DNA of 64,000 nucleotides from a bacterium. GTDB taxonomy: Bacteria > JAJVIF01. Positions 58,044 through 64,000 of the stretch are shown in pieces. A program made the position numbers and the translations under genes. Within the stretch, counting starts at the first letter, position 1; each line of letters begins with the position of its first letter. Under the pieces are notes generated by a model that saw nothing but the letters and a program-made list of their open reading frames with translations, was not told where the DNA came from and did not search any database. The DNA is taken from assembly GCA_022072165.1 (NCBI GenBank), contig JAJVIF010000001.1:1143353-1207352 (forward strand), written 5' to 3'.

Positions 58044-59326
58044 GACGACTGGCGCGGGCGACGGGGTCCCTGGACGGGGATCACCTCGCCCCCCTCAATG
58101 GTGATGTAGCCCTCAGGGTCGTCATCATCTGCATCTTCGGACCCATCTCCGGCTGCCAGATCTTCTGGCAGCTGTCCGGGAATCTGTTCCCACCAGCGCT
58201 CGGACCGGGTCGTGTGGCGAATGTTCAGATGCGCTTCTGGCAGGGTATAGCGAATCTCCAGGTCAGCATGGGGATCGGGCTCCTGATCTTCCTGCTGCAC
58301 GAGCCGCAACAGGTCCAGCACCAGTTCTTCGAGCTGGTTCCCCTCCTGCGTGGAGGTGACATAGACCGTGGTGGGACAGCCGGTCGCGGCGATGAAGGCT
58401 TCACGGAGCGCTGCCGCCTCGTCGGGCGACTGCAGGACATCTGCTTTGTTGAGGACCGTCACACGAGGCCGATCAACAAGACCTTCGCCATAGGCCTGTA
58501 GCTCGGCCAGGATGATGTCGTACTCCTCCCGCATCCGGTCCAGCGCGGCGGAATCCGCTGGCGCGCCGGCGGGGATTTCAACCAGGTGACACAGAATTTT
58601 GGTCCGGGCGATGTGCCGGAGAAACTGGAGCCCCAGGCCCTTCCCCGCATGGGCCTCTTCGATGATTCCGGGGATGTCGGCCATGGTGAAACTGTGAAAA
58701 TCGCCGACCCGCACGAGTCCGATGCTGGGACGCAAAGTCGTAAACGGGTAGTTCGCAATGCGGGGCTTGGCGTTGGAGACCCGGTTGAGGAAGGTGCTTT
58801 TTCCGGCGTTGGGGAAGCCGACCAGTCCGACATCGGCCAGGAGCCGGAGCTCCAAATGCAACATCCGGTCTTCCCCGGGCTTACCGGGAGTGGCGTGGGT
58901 CGGGACCCGATTGGTCGCCGTGGCAAAGTGCTGATTCCCCAGCCCCCCCTCGCCGCCGATCGCGATCCGGACCTTCATCCCCTTGCGGGAGAGGTCGGCC
59001 ACCAGCTGGCCGGTTGCGACATCGGTCGCGATCGTCCCCGGCGGGACCAGGATCACCAGGTCCTTGCCAGCCTTGCCGGCACGGTTCTTTGACTGTCCAT
59101 CGCCGCCCCGCTCCGCCTGATAAAACCGGGTCCGCTGGAAATCTTCAAGAGTCACCAGGCCGGTGGCGACTTTGAGATAGACATCGCCGCCCTTGCCGCC
59201 ATCGCCACCGGCCGGGCCCCCCTTGGGGCGGTACTTTTCCCGCAGGAAGTTGACCATGCCATGCCCGCCGTCGCCGGCTTTGATCCGGATGGTGGCTTCA
59301 TCGATGAAAGGGCGGGGCGATGCCAT
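58040..59326 (-). CDS. obgE: GTPase ObgE/CgtA
   Basis: Predicted 428 residues. Ribosome-assembly GTPase. The N-terminal Obg fold is glycine-rich (GGDGGKGGDVYLK), then the G domain: GFPNAGKST (G1), F-T-T-L-R-P (G2), DIPGIIEEAHAGKGLG (G3) and NKAD (G4). The C-terminal part is acidic and shorter than the OCT domain. It follows rplU and rpmA, the classic order, but a terminator lies before it. The promoter in the 106-base gap is unclear (GATACC 11 bases from ATG). Confidence 0.95.
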   Translation of the reverse strand: MASPRPFIDEATIRIKAGDGGHGMVNFLREKYRPKGGPAGGDGGKGGDVYLKVATGLVTLEDFQRTRFYQAERGGDGQSKNRAGKAGKDLVILVPPGTIATDVATGQLVADLSRKGMKVRIAIGGEGGLGNQHFATATNRVPTHATPGKPGEDRMLHLELRLLADVGLVGFPNAGKSTFLNRVSNAKPRIANYPFTTLRPSIGLVRVGDFHSFTMADIPGIIEEAHAGKGLGLQFLRHIARTKILCHLVEIPAGAPADSAALDRMREEYDIILAELQAYGEGLVDRPRVTVLNKADVLQSPDEAAALREAFIAATGCPTTVYVTSTQEGNQLEELVLDLLRLVQQEDQEPDPHADLEIRYTLPEAHLNIRHTTRSERWWEQIPGQLPEDLAAGDGSEDADDDDPEGYITIEGGEVIPVQGPRRPRQSS

Positions 59327-59373
59327 AGTCTCTTCACGGTATCACGGGGATCGGGGATGCGAGAGGCGGGAGA

Positions 59374-59401
59374 AACGACGACTCCCGGCGGACCGGGAGT
59401 C
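59374..59401 (-). terminator. Terminator between rpmA and obgE
   Basis: A 9 bp stem GACTCCCGG / CCGGGAGTC (59380-59388 and 59393-59401) followed on the minus strand by GTCGTTTCT. It may only partly uncouple obgE from the ribosomal genes. Confidence 0.75.
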
Positions 59402-59432
59402 AGAGCGTCAGTGTCAGCGATGCGCGGGGGCG

Positions 59433-59696
59433 TTAGGCCGCCTCGGTCATCTCCACGGTGGCGAACTTGCCGTGCCGTCCCTTGTCAATGAAACGGACGA
59501 TGCCCGGCTGGAGCGCAAAGAGGGTGTGGTCCCGTCCCAAGCCGACATTCCGCCCCGGCTTGATGCGGGTGCCCCGTTGGCGCACGAGGATGTTGCCTGT
59601 CACGACTACAGTCCCATCGGAGGCTTTCACGCCCAGATACTTGGGCTTGGAGTCACGTCCGTTGGAACTGGAGCCTTGTCCTTTTTTATGAGCCAT
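59433..59696 (-). CDS. rpmA: 50S ribosomal protein L27
   Basis: Predicted 87 residues. The N-terminus [15 protein letters not shown] is characteristic and has no Firmicutes-type cleavable extension. It reaches the peptidyl-transferase centre. Located 21 bases after rplU in one operon. Confidence 0.97.
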   Translation of the reverse strand: MAHKKGQGSSSNGRDSKPKYLGVKASDGTVVVTGNILVRQRGTRIKPGRNVGLGRDHTLFALQPGIVRFIDKGRHGKFATVEMTEAA

Positions 59697-59717
59697 AGCG
59701 GCCGGACCTCCTGGAAA

Positions 59718-60029
59718 CTAGGACTTAATGGATTCCACGAGCAGCCAGGTATACGGCTGGCGATGCCCGGTGATTTTGTGGACCTGCTTGCGACGCTTGT
59801 ACCGGATGCTCTTGACCTTGGAATGCTTCCCATGGTCCAGCACCTTCAGGGTGACAGTCGCACCGGGTACGGTGGGCTGGCCGATGGTGGTCGAATCGCC
59901 ATCCAGCACAGCCAGGACTTCCGGGGCCTGGAAGGAACTCTTGAGTTCCTGCTCCTGCAGCTCCGCAAAGAAGGTCTGGCCCTCGGCGACCAGGAGTTGT
60001 TTTCCGCCGATGCGGATCACCGCCTGCAT
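59718..60029 (-). CDS. rplU: 50S ribosomal protein L21
   Basis: Predicted 103 residues from ATG 60029, after AAGGGAG; the upstream extension in frame is not coding. Starts M-Q-A-V-I-R-I-G-G-K-Q, and holds the family's H-x-K-V-K-S-I-R-Y-K-R-R-K. Binds 23S rRNA. First gene of the rplU-rpmA operon with a structured leader. Confidence 0.97.
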   Translation of the reverse strand: MQAVIRIGGKQLLVAEGQTFFAELQEQELKSSFQAPEVLAVLDGDSTTIGQPTVPGATVTLKVLDHGKHSKVKSIRYKRRKQVHKITGHRQPYTWLLVESIKS

Positions 60030-60089
60030 GGCGTGGTTCTCCCTTGGCAAGCTCTCCGGCCGGGATGCGGCAGGAGTCGTTACAACAGA

Positions 60090-60152
60090 CTGCGGCCCGG
60101 ACAGGCCGCAGGGACAGAGGGGAAGTCTAGCACCCCCCGGACCTTCGCGCAA
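60090..60152 (-). promoter_or_regulatory. rplU promoter and leader hairpin
   Basis: TTGCGC (60152-60147), 17-base spacer, TAGACT (60129-60124). Near the predicted 5' end the leader has an 8 bp stem CTGCGGCC / GGCCGCAG with a 6-base loop (60090-60111). This could be an autoregulatory site comparable to known L21 leaders. Confidence 0.65.
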
Positions 60153-60158
60153 TGCCTC

Positions 60159-60187
60159 TTGCATCCCTTTGCCAGCCGTGGTACACA
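60159..60187 (+). promoter_or_regulatory. tRNA-Leu promoter
   Basis: TTGCAT (60159-60164), 17-base spacer, TACACA (60182-60187), 17 bases before the tRNA. Divergent from the rplU promoter. Confidence 0.5.
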
Positions 60188-60204
60188 GTCACTTCGCTGC
60201 CTGG

Positions 60205-60290
60205 GCCCAGGTGGTGAAATGGTATACACGCCAGGTTCAGGTCCTGGTGCTCGCAAGAGCGTGGAAGTTCGAATCTTCTCCTGGGCACCA
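60205..60290 (+). tRNA. tRNA-Leu (anticodon CAG)
   Basis: 86 bases with encoded CCA. The acceptor stem GCCCAGG pairs with CCTGGGC. The anticodon stem CCAGG / CCTGG encloses TTCAGGT, anticodon CAG, reading CUG. A long variable arm (GTGCTCGCAAGAGCG region) marks a class II tRNA, and the T-loop TTCGAAT is standard. Discriminator A fits leucine. Confidence 0.95.
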
Positions 60291-60299
60291 CTTACAGCA

Positions 60300-60329
60300 C
60301 CACCGCCCCCGGTCACCCGGGGGCGGTGG
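60300..60329. terminator. Strong hairpin between tRNA-Leu and the YceI gene
   Basis: An 11 bp stem CCACCGCCCCC / GGGGGCGGTGG, extendable by two inner pairs. No T-tract on either side, yet its position suits termination of both convergent units. Confidence 0.6.
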
Positions 60330-60356
60330 CATTACAGGTGCAGACTCTGGTTCCTG

Positions 60357-60959
60357 TTACACCCGGTCGAGTTCCAGGTCGATCTCGATGAAAACCTCGT
60401 CACCGATCGCCAGTTCCCCAATCCCCAGCATGCCGCCGTAGGTGAGGTTGAACTCCTTGCGGTTGATTTTGGTCTTGGCCGACGCCGACCGCTTGGTCAC
60501 GCCCCCAAATTCCTCGATGGTGACCGGCTCGGTGATGTCGAAGACTTCCAGCACCACTTCCTTGGTGACGCCAGCGATGGTCAGGTCCCCGACTGCTTTC
60601 AGGCTGTCGCCATCAAAGTCCTTGATCTGCTTCGAAACGAAGGTCAGGGTCGGGAACTTCTCGACATCGAGAAAATCGGCGGAGCGCAGGTGCTTATCCC
60701 GGCCCGCATTGTTGGTGTTGATGCTCTCGGCCTGGATGGTGATATCGATGACGGTCGCGTCGGGGTCAGCGGGATCAAACTTCACGGTCCCGGCCACTTT
60801 TTCAAATGAGCCACGGGTCCAACTCAGGCCGCCGTGACGTACCTTGAATGACACATCGACATGGTTGCTGTCTACCTTGTATTCAGCAGCCTGCGCGAGC
60901 CCCATGAGGGCAGTGAGCAGCAGGGTCAGCAGACCCCCGCGAAGCAGTGAGCGATGCAT
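60357..60959 (-). CDS. YceI-like periplasmic lipocalin-fold protein
   Basis: Predicted 200 residues from ATG 60959, after AGGAGGAAG. A signal peptide ends at AQA. The YceI beta-barrel pattern is complete: Y-K-V-D-S-N-H-V-D-V-S-F-K-V-R-H, G-T-V-K-F-D, H-L-R-S-A-D-F-L-D-V-E-K-F-P-T-L-T-F and G-D-L-T-I-A-G-V-T-K. Members bind polyisoprenoids such as ubiquinone precursors. Single gene. Confidence 0.94.
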   Translation of the reverse strand: MHRSLLRGGLLTLLLTALMGLAQAAEYKVDSNHVDVSFKVRHGGLSWTRGSFEKVAGTVKFDPADPDATVIDITIQAESINTNNAGRDKHLRSADFLDVEKFPTLTFVSKQIKDFDGDSLKAVGDLTIAGVTKEVVLEVFDITEPVTIEEFGGVTKRSASAKTKINRKEFNLTYGGMLGIGELAIGDEVFIEIDLELDRV

Positions 60960-61075
60960 ACCGATTCTTCCTCCTGTGATCCTGTCGGTCGTCGTGAGTA
61001 GTTGCGGAATAGGAGCGCGGTTGGCGCTATCCGGTTGAACACCGCTTAGAGCGATATTCTTTCCATGGGCTTCAA

Positions 61076-61103
61076 AGTATCTAAAAGACCCCATGTGCCG
61101 CAA
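61076..61103 (-). promoter_or_regulatory. Promoter of the YceI gene
   Basis: TTGCGG (61103-61098), 16-base spacer, GATACT (61081-61076). Leader about 110 bases with AGGAGG. Confidence 0.5.
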
Positions 61104-61154
61104 GGGGGGCTGCCCAGGCACATGGCACAACACCGCTTTCTAACGATGGTTTCC

Positions 61155-62087
61155 CTATTGATAGTGAGTTCCCTGGTACTCGCCAGCGTAGATGGCGGGC
61201 CGCTCGCGCGATGCATCCTGCTGCCCCTGGGTCCATTCCTCCGCACTCAGGGTCGCCCGACGCCCGTCATCAAAGCGGACCACCACCAGCCCGGACAGGG
61301 GGAGGTGCTGCGTTACTTCGCACGGCACCCCGCCAATCTCCTTCCGGCTCCCCAGGACCGGCAGTTGCTTCACCAGGTCGTCATAGACTTCGACTTCATA
61401 GCGCAGGCAGCACTTCAGCCGACCACAGACACCGCTGGTTTTGCCGGGGTCCAGCGGCAGATTTTGCAGCCGGGCCATCTTCACAGCGACCGTGGGAAAG
61501 AGGTCGAGGTGCTGGTGACAGCAGAGTTCCCGTCCACAGGTCCCCATGCCGCTGTAGATCGCGGCCTCGTCCCGCACCCCGATCTGATGCAGCTCGATAC
61601 GGCACTTGAAGATGGTCGCCAGATCCCGGACCAGGATCCGGAAGTCCACCCGGTGCTCCGCCGAGAAGTGAAACGTGATTTTCCCCCTGTCGAATCGCCA
61701 GTCCGCTCCCAGGATCTTCATCGGCAACTGGTGCTCCGCCACCCGTTGTCGACAGGTGGTCAGGGCGCTGCTCTCTTCGGATCGCAGGCTCCCGATCACC
61801 TCCCAGTCGGCATCGGTAACATTCCGTTCATACCGCCCAAAGACTTCGTCCCATTCCTCGCGCGTGAGGTCCCCCAGGGTAAGTCGCGCCGCGACTATCC
61901 CCCACTCCAGCCCCGCTTCTTCGTTCTTCCAGATGATGAGTTCCCGGACCTGTACCGGGTCCGCACCGCCGAGGATCATCCATTTCTCGCGCAACATCCC
62001 GGTCTGGACCACCAGAATCGGGGTGGTCGGGGGGCTCCCGGCCGGGACCTGCGGTTGCCGCAGCTTGCGGAGTGATCCTTTGGGCAT
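61155..62087 (-). CDS. ricT: PSP1-domain protein RicT (YaaT)
   Basis: Predicted 310 residues, leaderless ATG 62087. PSP1 domain from about residue 70. The cysteine signature G-M-G-T-C-G-R-E-L-C-C and S-G-V-C-G-R-L-K-C-C is intact; in B. subtilis RicT these residues help hold iron-sulfur clusters in the RicAFT complex that promotes RNase Y cleavage. No ricA or ricF is adjacent. It follows holB as in Firmicutes. Confidence 0.93.
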   Translation of the reverse strand: MPKGSLRKLRQPQVPAGSPPTTPILVVQTGMLREKWMILGGADPVQVRELIIWKNEEAGLEWGIVAARLTLGDLTREEWDEVFGRYERNVTDADWEVIGSLRSEESSALTTCRQRVAEHQLPMKILGADWRFDRGKITFHFSAEHRVDFRILVRDLATIFKCRIELHQIGVRDEAAIYSGMGTCGRELCCHQHLDLFPTVAVKMARLQNLPLDPGKTSGVCGRLKCCLRYEVEVYDDLVKQLPVLGSRKEIGGVPCEVTQHLPLSGLVVVRFDDGRRATLSAEEWTQGQQDASRERPAIYAGEYQGTHYQ

Positions 62088-62095
62088 CAGAACGC

Positions 62096-62101
62096 ATTGT
62101 A
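62096..62101 (-). promoter_or_regulatory. -10 element, leaderless start of ricT
   Basis: TACAAT ends 8 bases before ATG 62087; no ribosome-binding site. It lies in the gap after holB. Confidence 0.68.
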
Positions 62102-62130
62102 GACGCCGAACAGTCTGCCGGATGGGTGGC

Positions 62131-63258
62131 TTAACGTTGCGGAAGGACCTCGCCGCATGCGAACCCGAAGCTCTCCATCACGAGCCCTTCCAGCACCAGC
62201 GACCAGTTGGCGTTGTATCCCATCCGGAGTGGAGCCCGGCGCAGCGCGGTAAGGACGGGGACCAGAGCCGGGGTCCGAAGGTCGGGCTCGGTGTGCCAGG
62301 CCGCCAGCGCCAGCCGGGCTACTGCCCGCAGGAACGCCTCCTGTCGGACTCCCGCTGGGGGAGCATCGTCTGCCGGATGAAAATTGACATAGGCCGGGAG
62401 GTCCGATGCCTCACGCCGCCAGCGTTCCAGATCCCGCAAGTCACCACCGATGGGCATCAGCTCCACTTCGGCGAGGCTTTCCCATTGCTGAAACAGTGCT
62501 TCCAGGCCGGCCACCAGGGCGTAAAACGAGGATTCCCGGGCTACGCTCATTTGTCGTAACCAGTGTAGCCAGGCCTCACGAAACGCACGATGCCCCGGCA
62601 GCAGGGCGAAGCGGACAACATCCCCGACTCGTCCACCGAGACTGGGGGCGAGCGCGGCGATCGCCGCCTGATCCTCCGCAGGAAGCCAGCGCGAGAGTGC
62701 TTCCAGAATTGCGGTCGGCGTACTTTCCCGGCAGGGGACCGGAAGGGTCCTTGAGCGAATGGTCGGCAGCAGAGATTCCGGTGAAGAGGTCAGCAGCAGG
62801 AACTGCCCCCAGGGAGGTGGTTCTTCCAGGGTCTTGAGCAGGAGGTTCGCGACGGTCGGATTGAACTGTTCGGCCTGATCGAGAATGACGATCTTGCGTG
62901 CCCCCCGCTGCGGCGAGGTTTGCATCCGCTCCAGCAGCTCCCGGGCTTCTTCGGCCAGCAGCTCCCGTGGACGTGAAAACACCATGACATCCGGATGAGT
63001 TCCAATGCGAATCAGATGCGCATCCGACGCCGCCGGATCATAGGTCAGCCCGTCCGACTCCTCGCCAAAGAGTCCCGGTCCGGCAGCTCCGGGGGCCAGC
63101 AGGGTCCGGGCGTAGACCAGCGCCAGCGCGAGCTTCCCAATCCCGGCAGGGCCATGCAGCAGCAGGGCGTGATGCCCGGAATCATTGGCCGCCGCACGCG
63201 CCAGGTACTCCCGGGGCAGTTCAAGTCCGACAATGGTGGGAAACGGGAGTGCTGTCAT
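62131..63258 (-). CDS. holB: DNA polymerase III delta' subunit
   Basis: Predicted 375 residues. Clamp-loader AAA+ subunit. P-loop HGPAGIGKLA (Leu replaces Thr/Ser after the Lys, tolerated in delta' which does not hydrolyse ATP), then I-V-I-L-D-Q-A-E-Q-F-N-P-T-V-A-N-L-L-L-K-T-L-E-E-P-P and S-R-T sensor-like segment. ATG overlaps the yaaR stop by 4 bases. Confidence 0.92.
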   Translation of the reverse strand: MTALPFPTIVGLELPREYLARAAANDSGHHALLLHGPAGIGKLALALVYARTLLAPGAAGPGLFGEESDGLTYDPAASDAHLIRIGTHPDVMVFSRPRELLAEEARELLERMQTSPQRGARKIVILDQAEQFNPTVANLLLKTLEEPPPWGQFLLLTSSPESLLPTIRSRTLPVPCRESTPTAILEALSRWLPAEDQAAIAALAPSLGGRVGDVVRFALLPGHRAFREAWLHWLRQMSVARESSFYALVAGLEALFQQWESLAEVELMPIGGDLRDLERWRREASDLPAYVNFHPADDAPPAGVRQEAFLRAVARLALAAWHTEPDLRTPALVPVLTALRRAPLRMGYNANWSLVLEGLVMESFGFACGEVLPQR

Positions 63259-63713
63259 GCGACCAGGTCCAGGAGCATCCCGCGAATCTCATCGAGGAGG
63301 GAGAGCAACTGCAACTGCGACCCTTCCTGCCGGATGAACTGGCCAGAGAGGTCCTCCAGCCGGCTATCGATGGTCCGGACCAGCAGCACCAGGTCATGCT
63401 CCGCCTGGGGATCAAAGACCGCCAGGCGACGTCGCTTGTGGGACTTCTTCAGGAACTCTTCCAAAAACTCCCGGATTGCCTGCTTGTACCCAATGAGGGT
63501 CTCCGGGGTCCCCTGCTGACCGAAACGACGGGAGGCCTCTTCGATCCGCTCCAGATGCTCCCGCCAGACCGGTTCCGGAGCCTCCTGTGACTGCGTGGCC
63601 TTTTCGAAGGCGGACGCGAAGCCGGAATCGCCGACACGGGAAGCCTTCGCCGGCGATTGAGCTCCCGGCTGCAGACCACTCTGCTGGGCTTTGCGGAGGG
63701 CATCGAAGTCCAT
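63255..63713 (-). CDS. yaaR: YaaR family protein (DUF327)
   Basis: Predicted 152 residues from leaderless ATG 63713; an in-frame upstream ATG would read through the promoter. The family core is present from about residue 45: W-R-E-H-L-E-R-I-E-E-A-S, T-L-I-G-Y-K-Q-A-I-R-E-F-L-E-E-F and L-V-L-L-V-R-T-I-D-S-R-L-E-D-L. Order yaaR-holB-ricT is as in Firmicutes. Function unknown. Confidence 0.88.
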   Translation of the reverse strand: MDFDALRKAQQSGLQPGAQSPAKASRVGDSGFASAFEKATQSQEAPEPVWREHLERIEEASRRFGQQGTPETLIGYKQAIREFLEEFLKKSHKRRRLAVFDPQAEHDLVLLVRTIDSRLEDLSGQFIRQEGSQLQLLSLLDEIRGMLLDLVA

Positions 63714-63720
63714 CGCCCCG

Positions 63721-63726
63721 ATTGTA
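63721..63726 (-). promoter_or_regulatory. -10 element, leaderless start of yaaR
   Basis: TACAAT ends 7 bases before ATG 63713; it also sets the operon yaaR-holB. Confidence 0.68.
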
Positions 63727-63771
63727 CCGGCCTGCAGCGCTCCAGCGTCCGGGGCTACATCTCGGAGCAGC

Positions 63772-63798
63772 AAAAGCGCCACCGTACCCGGTGGCGCT
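63772..63798 (-). terminator. Terminator after the gene at the right edge
   Basis: A 10 bp perfect stem AGCGCCACCG / CGGTGGCGCT with 4-base loop (63775-63798), followed on the minus strand by TTTG. Confidence 0.85.
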
Positions 63799-63830
63799 GT
63801 GTGAAATCTCGTGATCGAGTCGGCGCGGGA

Positions 63831-64000
63831 CTAGATGTCCTTCGCCTCGAACACTTTCTTGCTCCGCATGTCACTGGCCATGTCGCCAAAGATGTTGGAG
63901 AAGAGGTCCCGGATCGACGCGCTCGAGTTACTGGCGAAGGTCGACTTGGCCACAAAGCGCTGTTGCTCGCCGGTGTTCTTCCAGTTGAACTTCCCGCCAG
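63831..64000 (-). CDS. 3' end of an unknown gene
   Basis: Only the last about 56 codons are in the window. They end in S-I-R-D-L-F-S-N-I-F-G-D-M and K-K-V-F-E-A-K-D-I, with many Ser, Asn and Lys. No family can be named. The terminator above closes it. Confidence 0.6.
   Translation of the reverse strand, partial: GGKFNWKNTGEQQRFVAKSTFASNSSASIRDLFSNIFGDMASDMRSKKVFEAKDI

Noticed and set aside
61065-62075. Plus-strand frame starting 4 bases after TATTCT
   Set aside because: It is antisense to ricT, the -10 spacing is too short even for leaderless starts, and the product shows no features.
1-64000. Mobile element, prophage or CRISPR array
   Set aside because: No transposase, integrase, phage structural gene, direct-repeat array or cas gene was seen; the HNH protein is of the stand-alone type.

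Overview
This 64 kb window is GC-rich chromosomal DNA from a bacterium that I cannot place below phylum level. A diderm envelope is suggested by a TolC-like outer-membrane protein, a SurA-like peptidyl-prolyl isomerase and multihaem cytochromes. The block yaaR-holB-ricT follows the order known from Firmicutes, so an uncultured deep-branching diderm lineage is my best guess (inference). Coding density is very high. There are about 56 protein genes and one tRNA-Leu, and I see no rRNA, CRISPR array, insertion sequence or prophage. No intergenic gap exceeds 300 bases; the largest are 2575-2824 and 37136-37399.

Layout. 0-2.6 kb: a TPR lipoprotein and gltX on the minus strand. 2.8-7.1 kb: an orphan HEPN protein, apt, citrate synthase, a small PH-like protein and a prolidase on the plus strand. 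7.1-18.8 kb: a minus-strand series with a NAGPA-type glycosidase, a SurA-like PPIase, rpiB, pepA, an oligopeptide ABC transporter (two permeases and a binding lipoprotein, no ATPase) and a GT-C membrane protein. 18.8-23.1 kb: crcB, then a minus-strand dipeptidase with a YHS-like protein, a divergent DnaB-type helicase and a cysteine-rich exported protein. 23.3-32.3 kb: recD2, a membrane protein with a pilin-like head, a small coiled-coil protein, a Ser/Thr kinase with an FHA-like domain, and a pseudokinase fused to a seven-bladed WD40 propeller. 32.3-36.1 kb: ppx with two thymidylate-kinase-like proteins, then an HNH nuclease. 36.3-48.1 kb: an HDOD protein, Yip1-like and BON proteins, pgeF, and a TolC/MacA/FtsX-type exporter with three separate permeases and one ATPase. 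48.1-55.6 kb: MFS and GT-C membrane proteins, cdsA, rpe, and two c-type cytochrome proteins facing each other. 55.7-64 kb: a HEAT-repeat lipoprotein, nadD, obgE, rpmA, rplU, tRNA-Leu, a YceI protein, ricT, holB, yaaR and the end of an unknown gene.

The most striking signal is in the gene starts. Fifteen genes have a TANNNT -10 element ending only 6-8 bases before the start codon, with no usable Shine-Dalgarno sequence between. This geometry implies leaderless mRNAs, and it resolves several start codons. At 18767-18786 the two divergent genes (crcB and a GT-C protein) appear to use overlapping, nearly palindromic -10 elements, giving two leaderless transcripts from a 20 bp spacer. Other genes, including the efflux operon, the cysteine-rich protein, rplU and the SurA-like gene, instead have a conventional -35/-10 pair and a Shine-Dalgarno leader, so both modes coexist.
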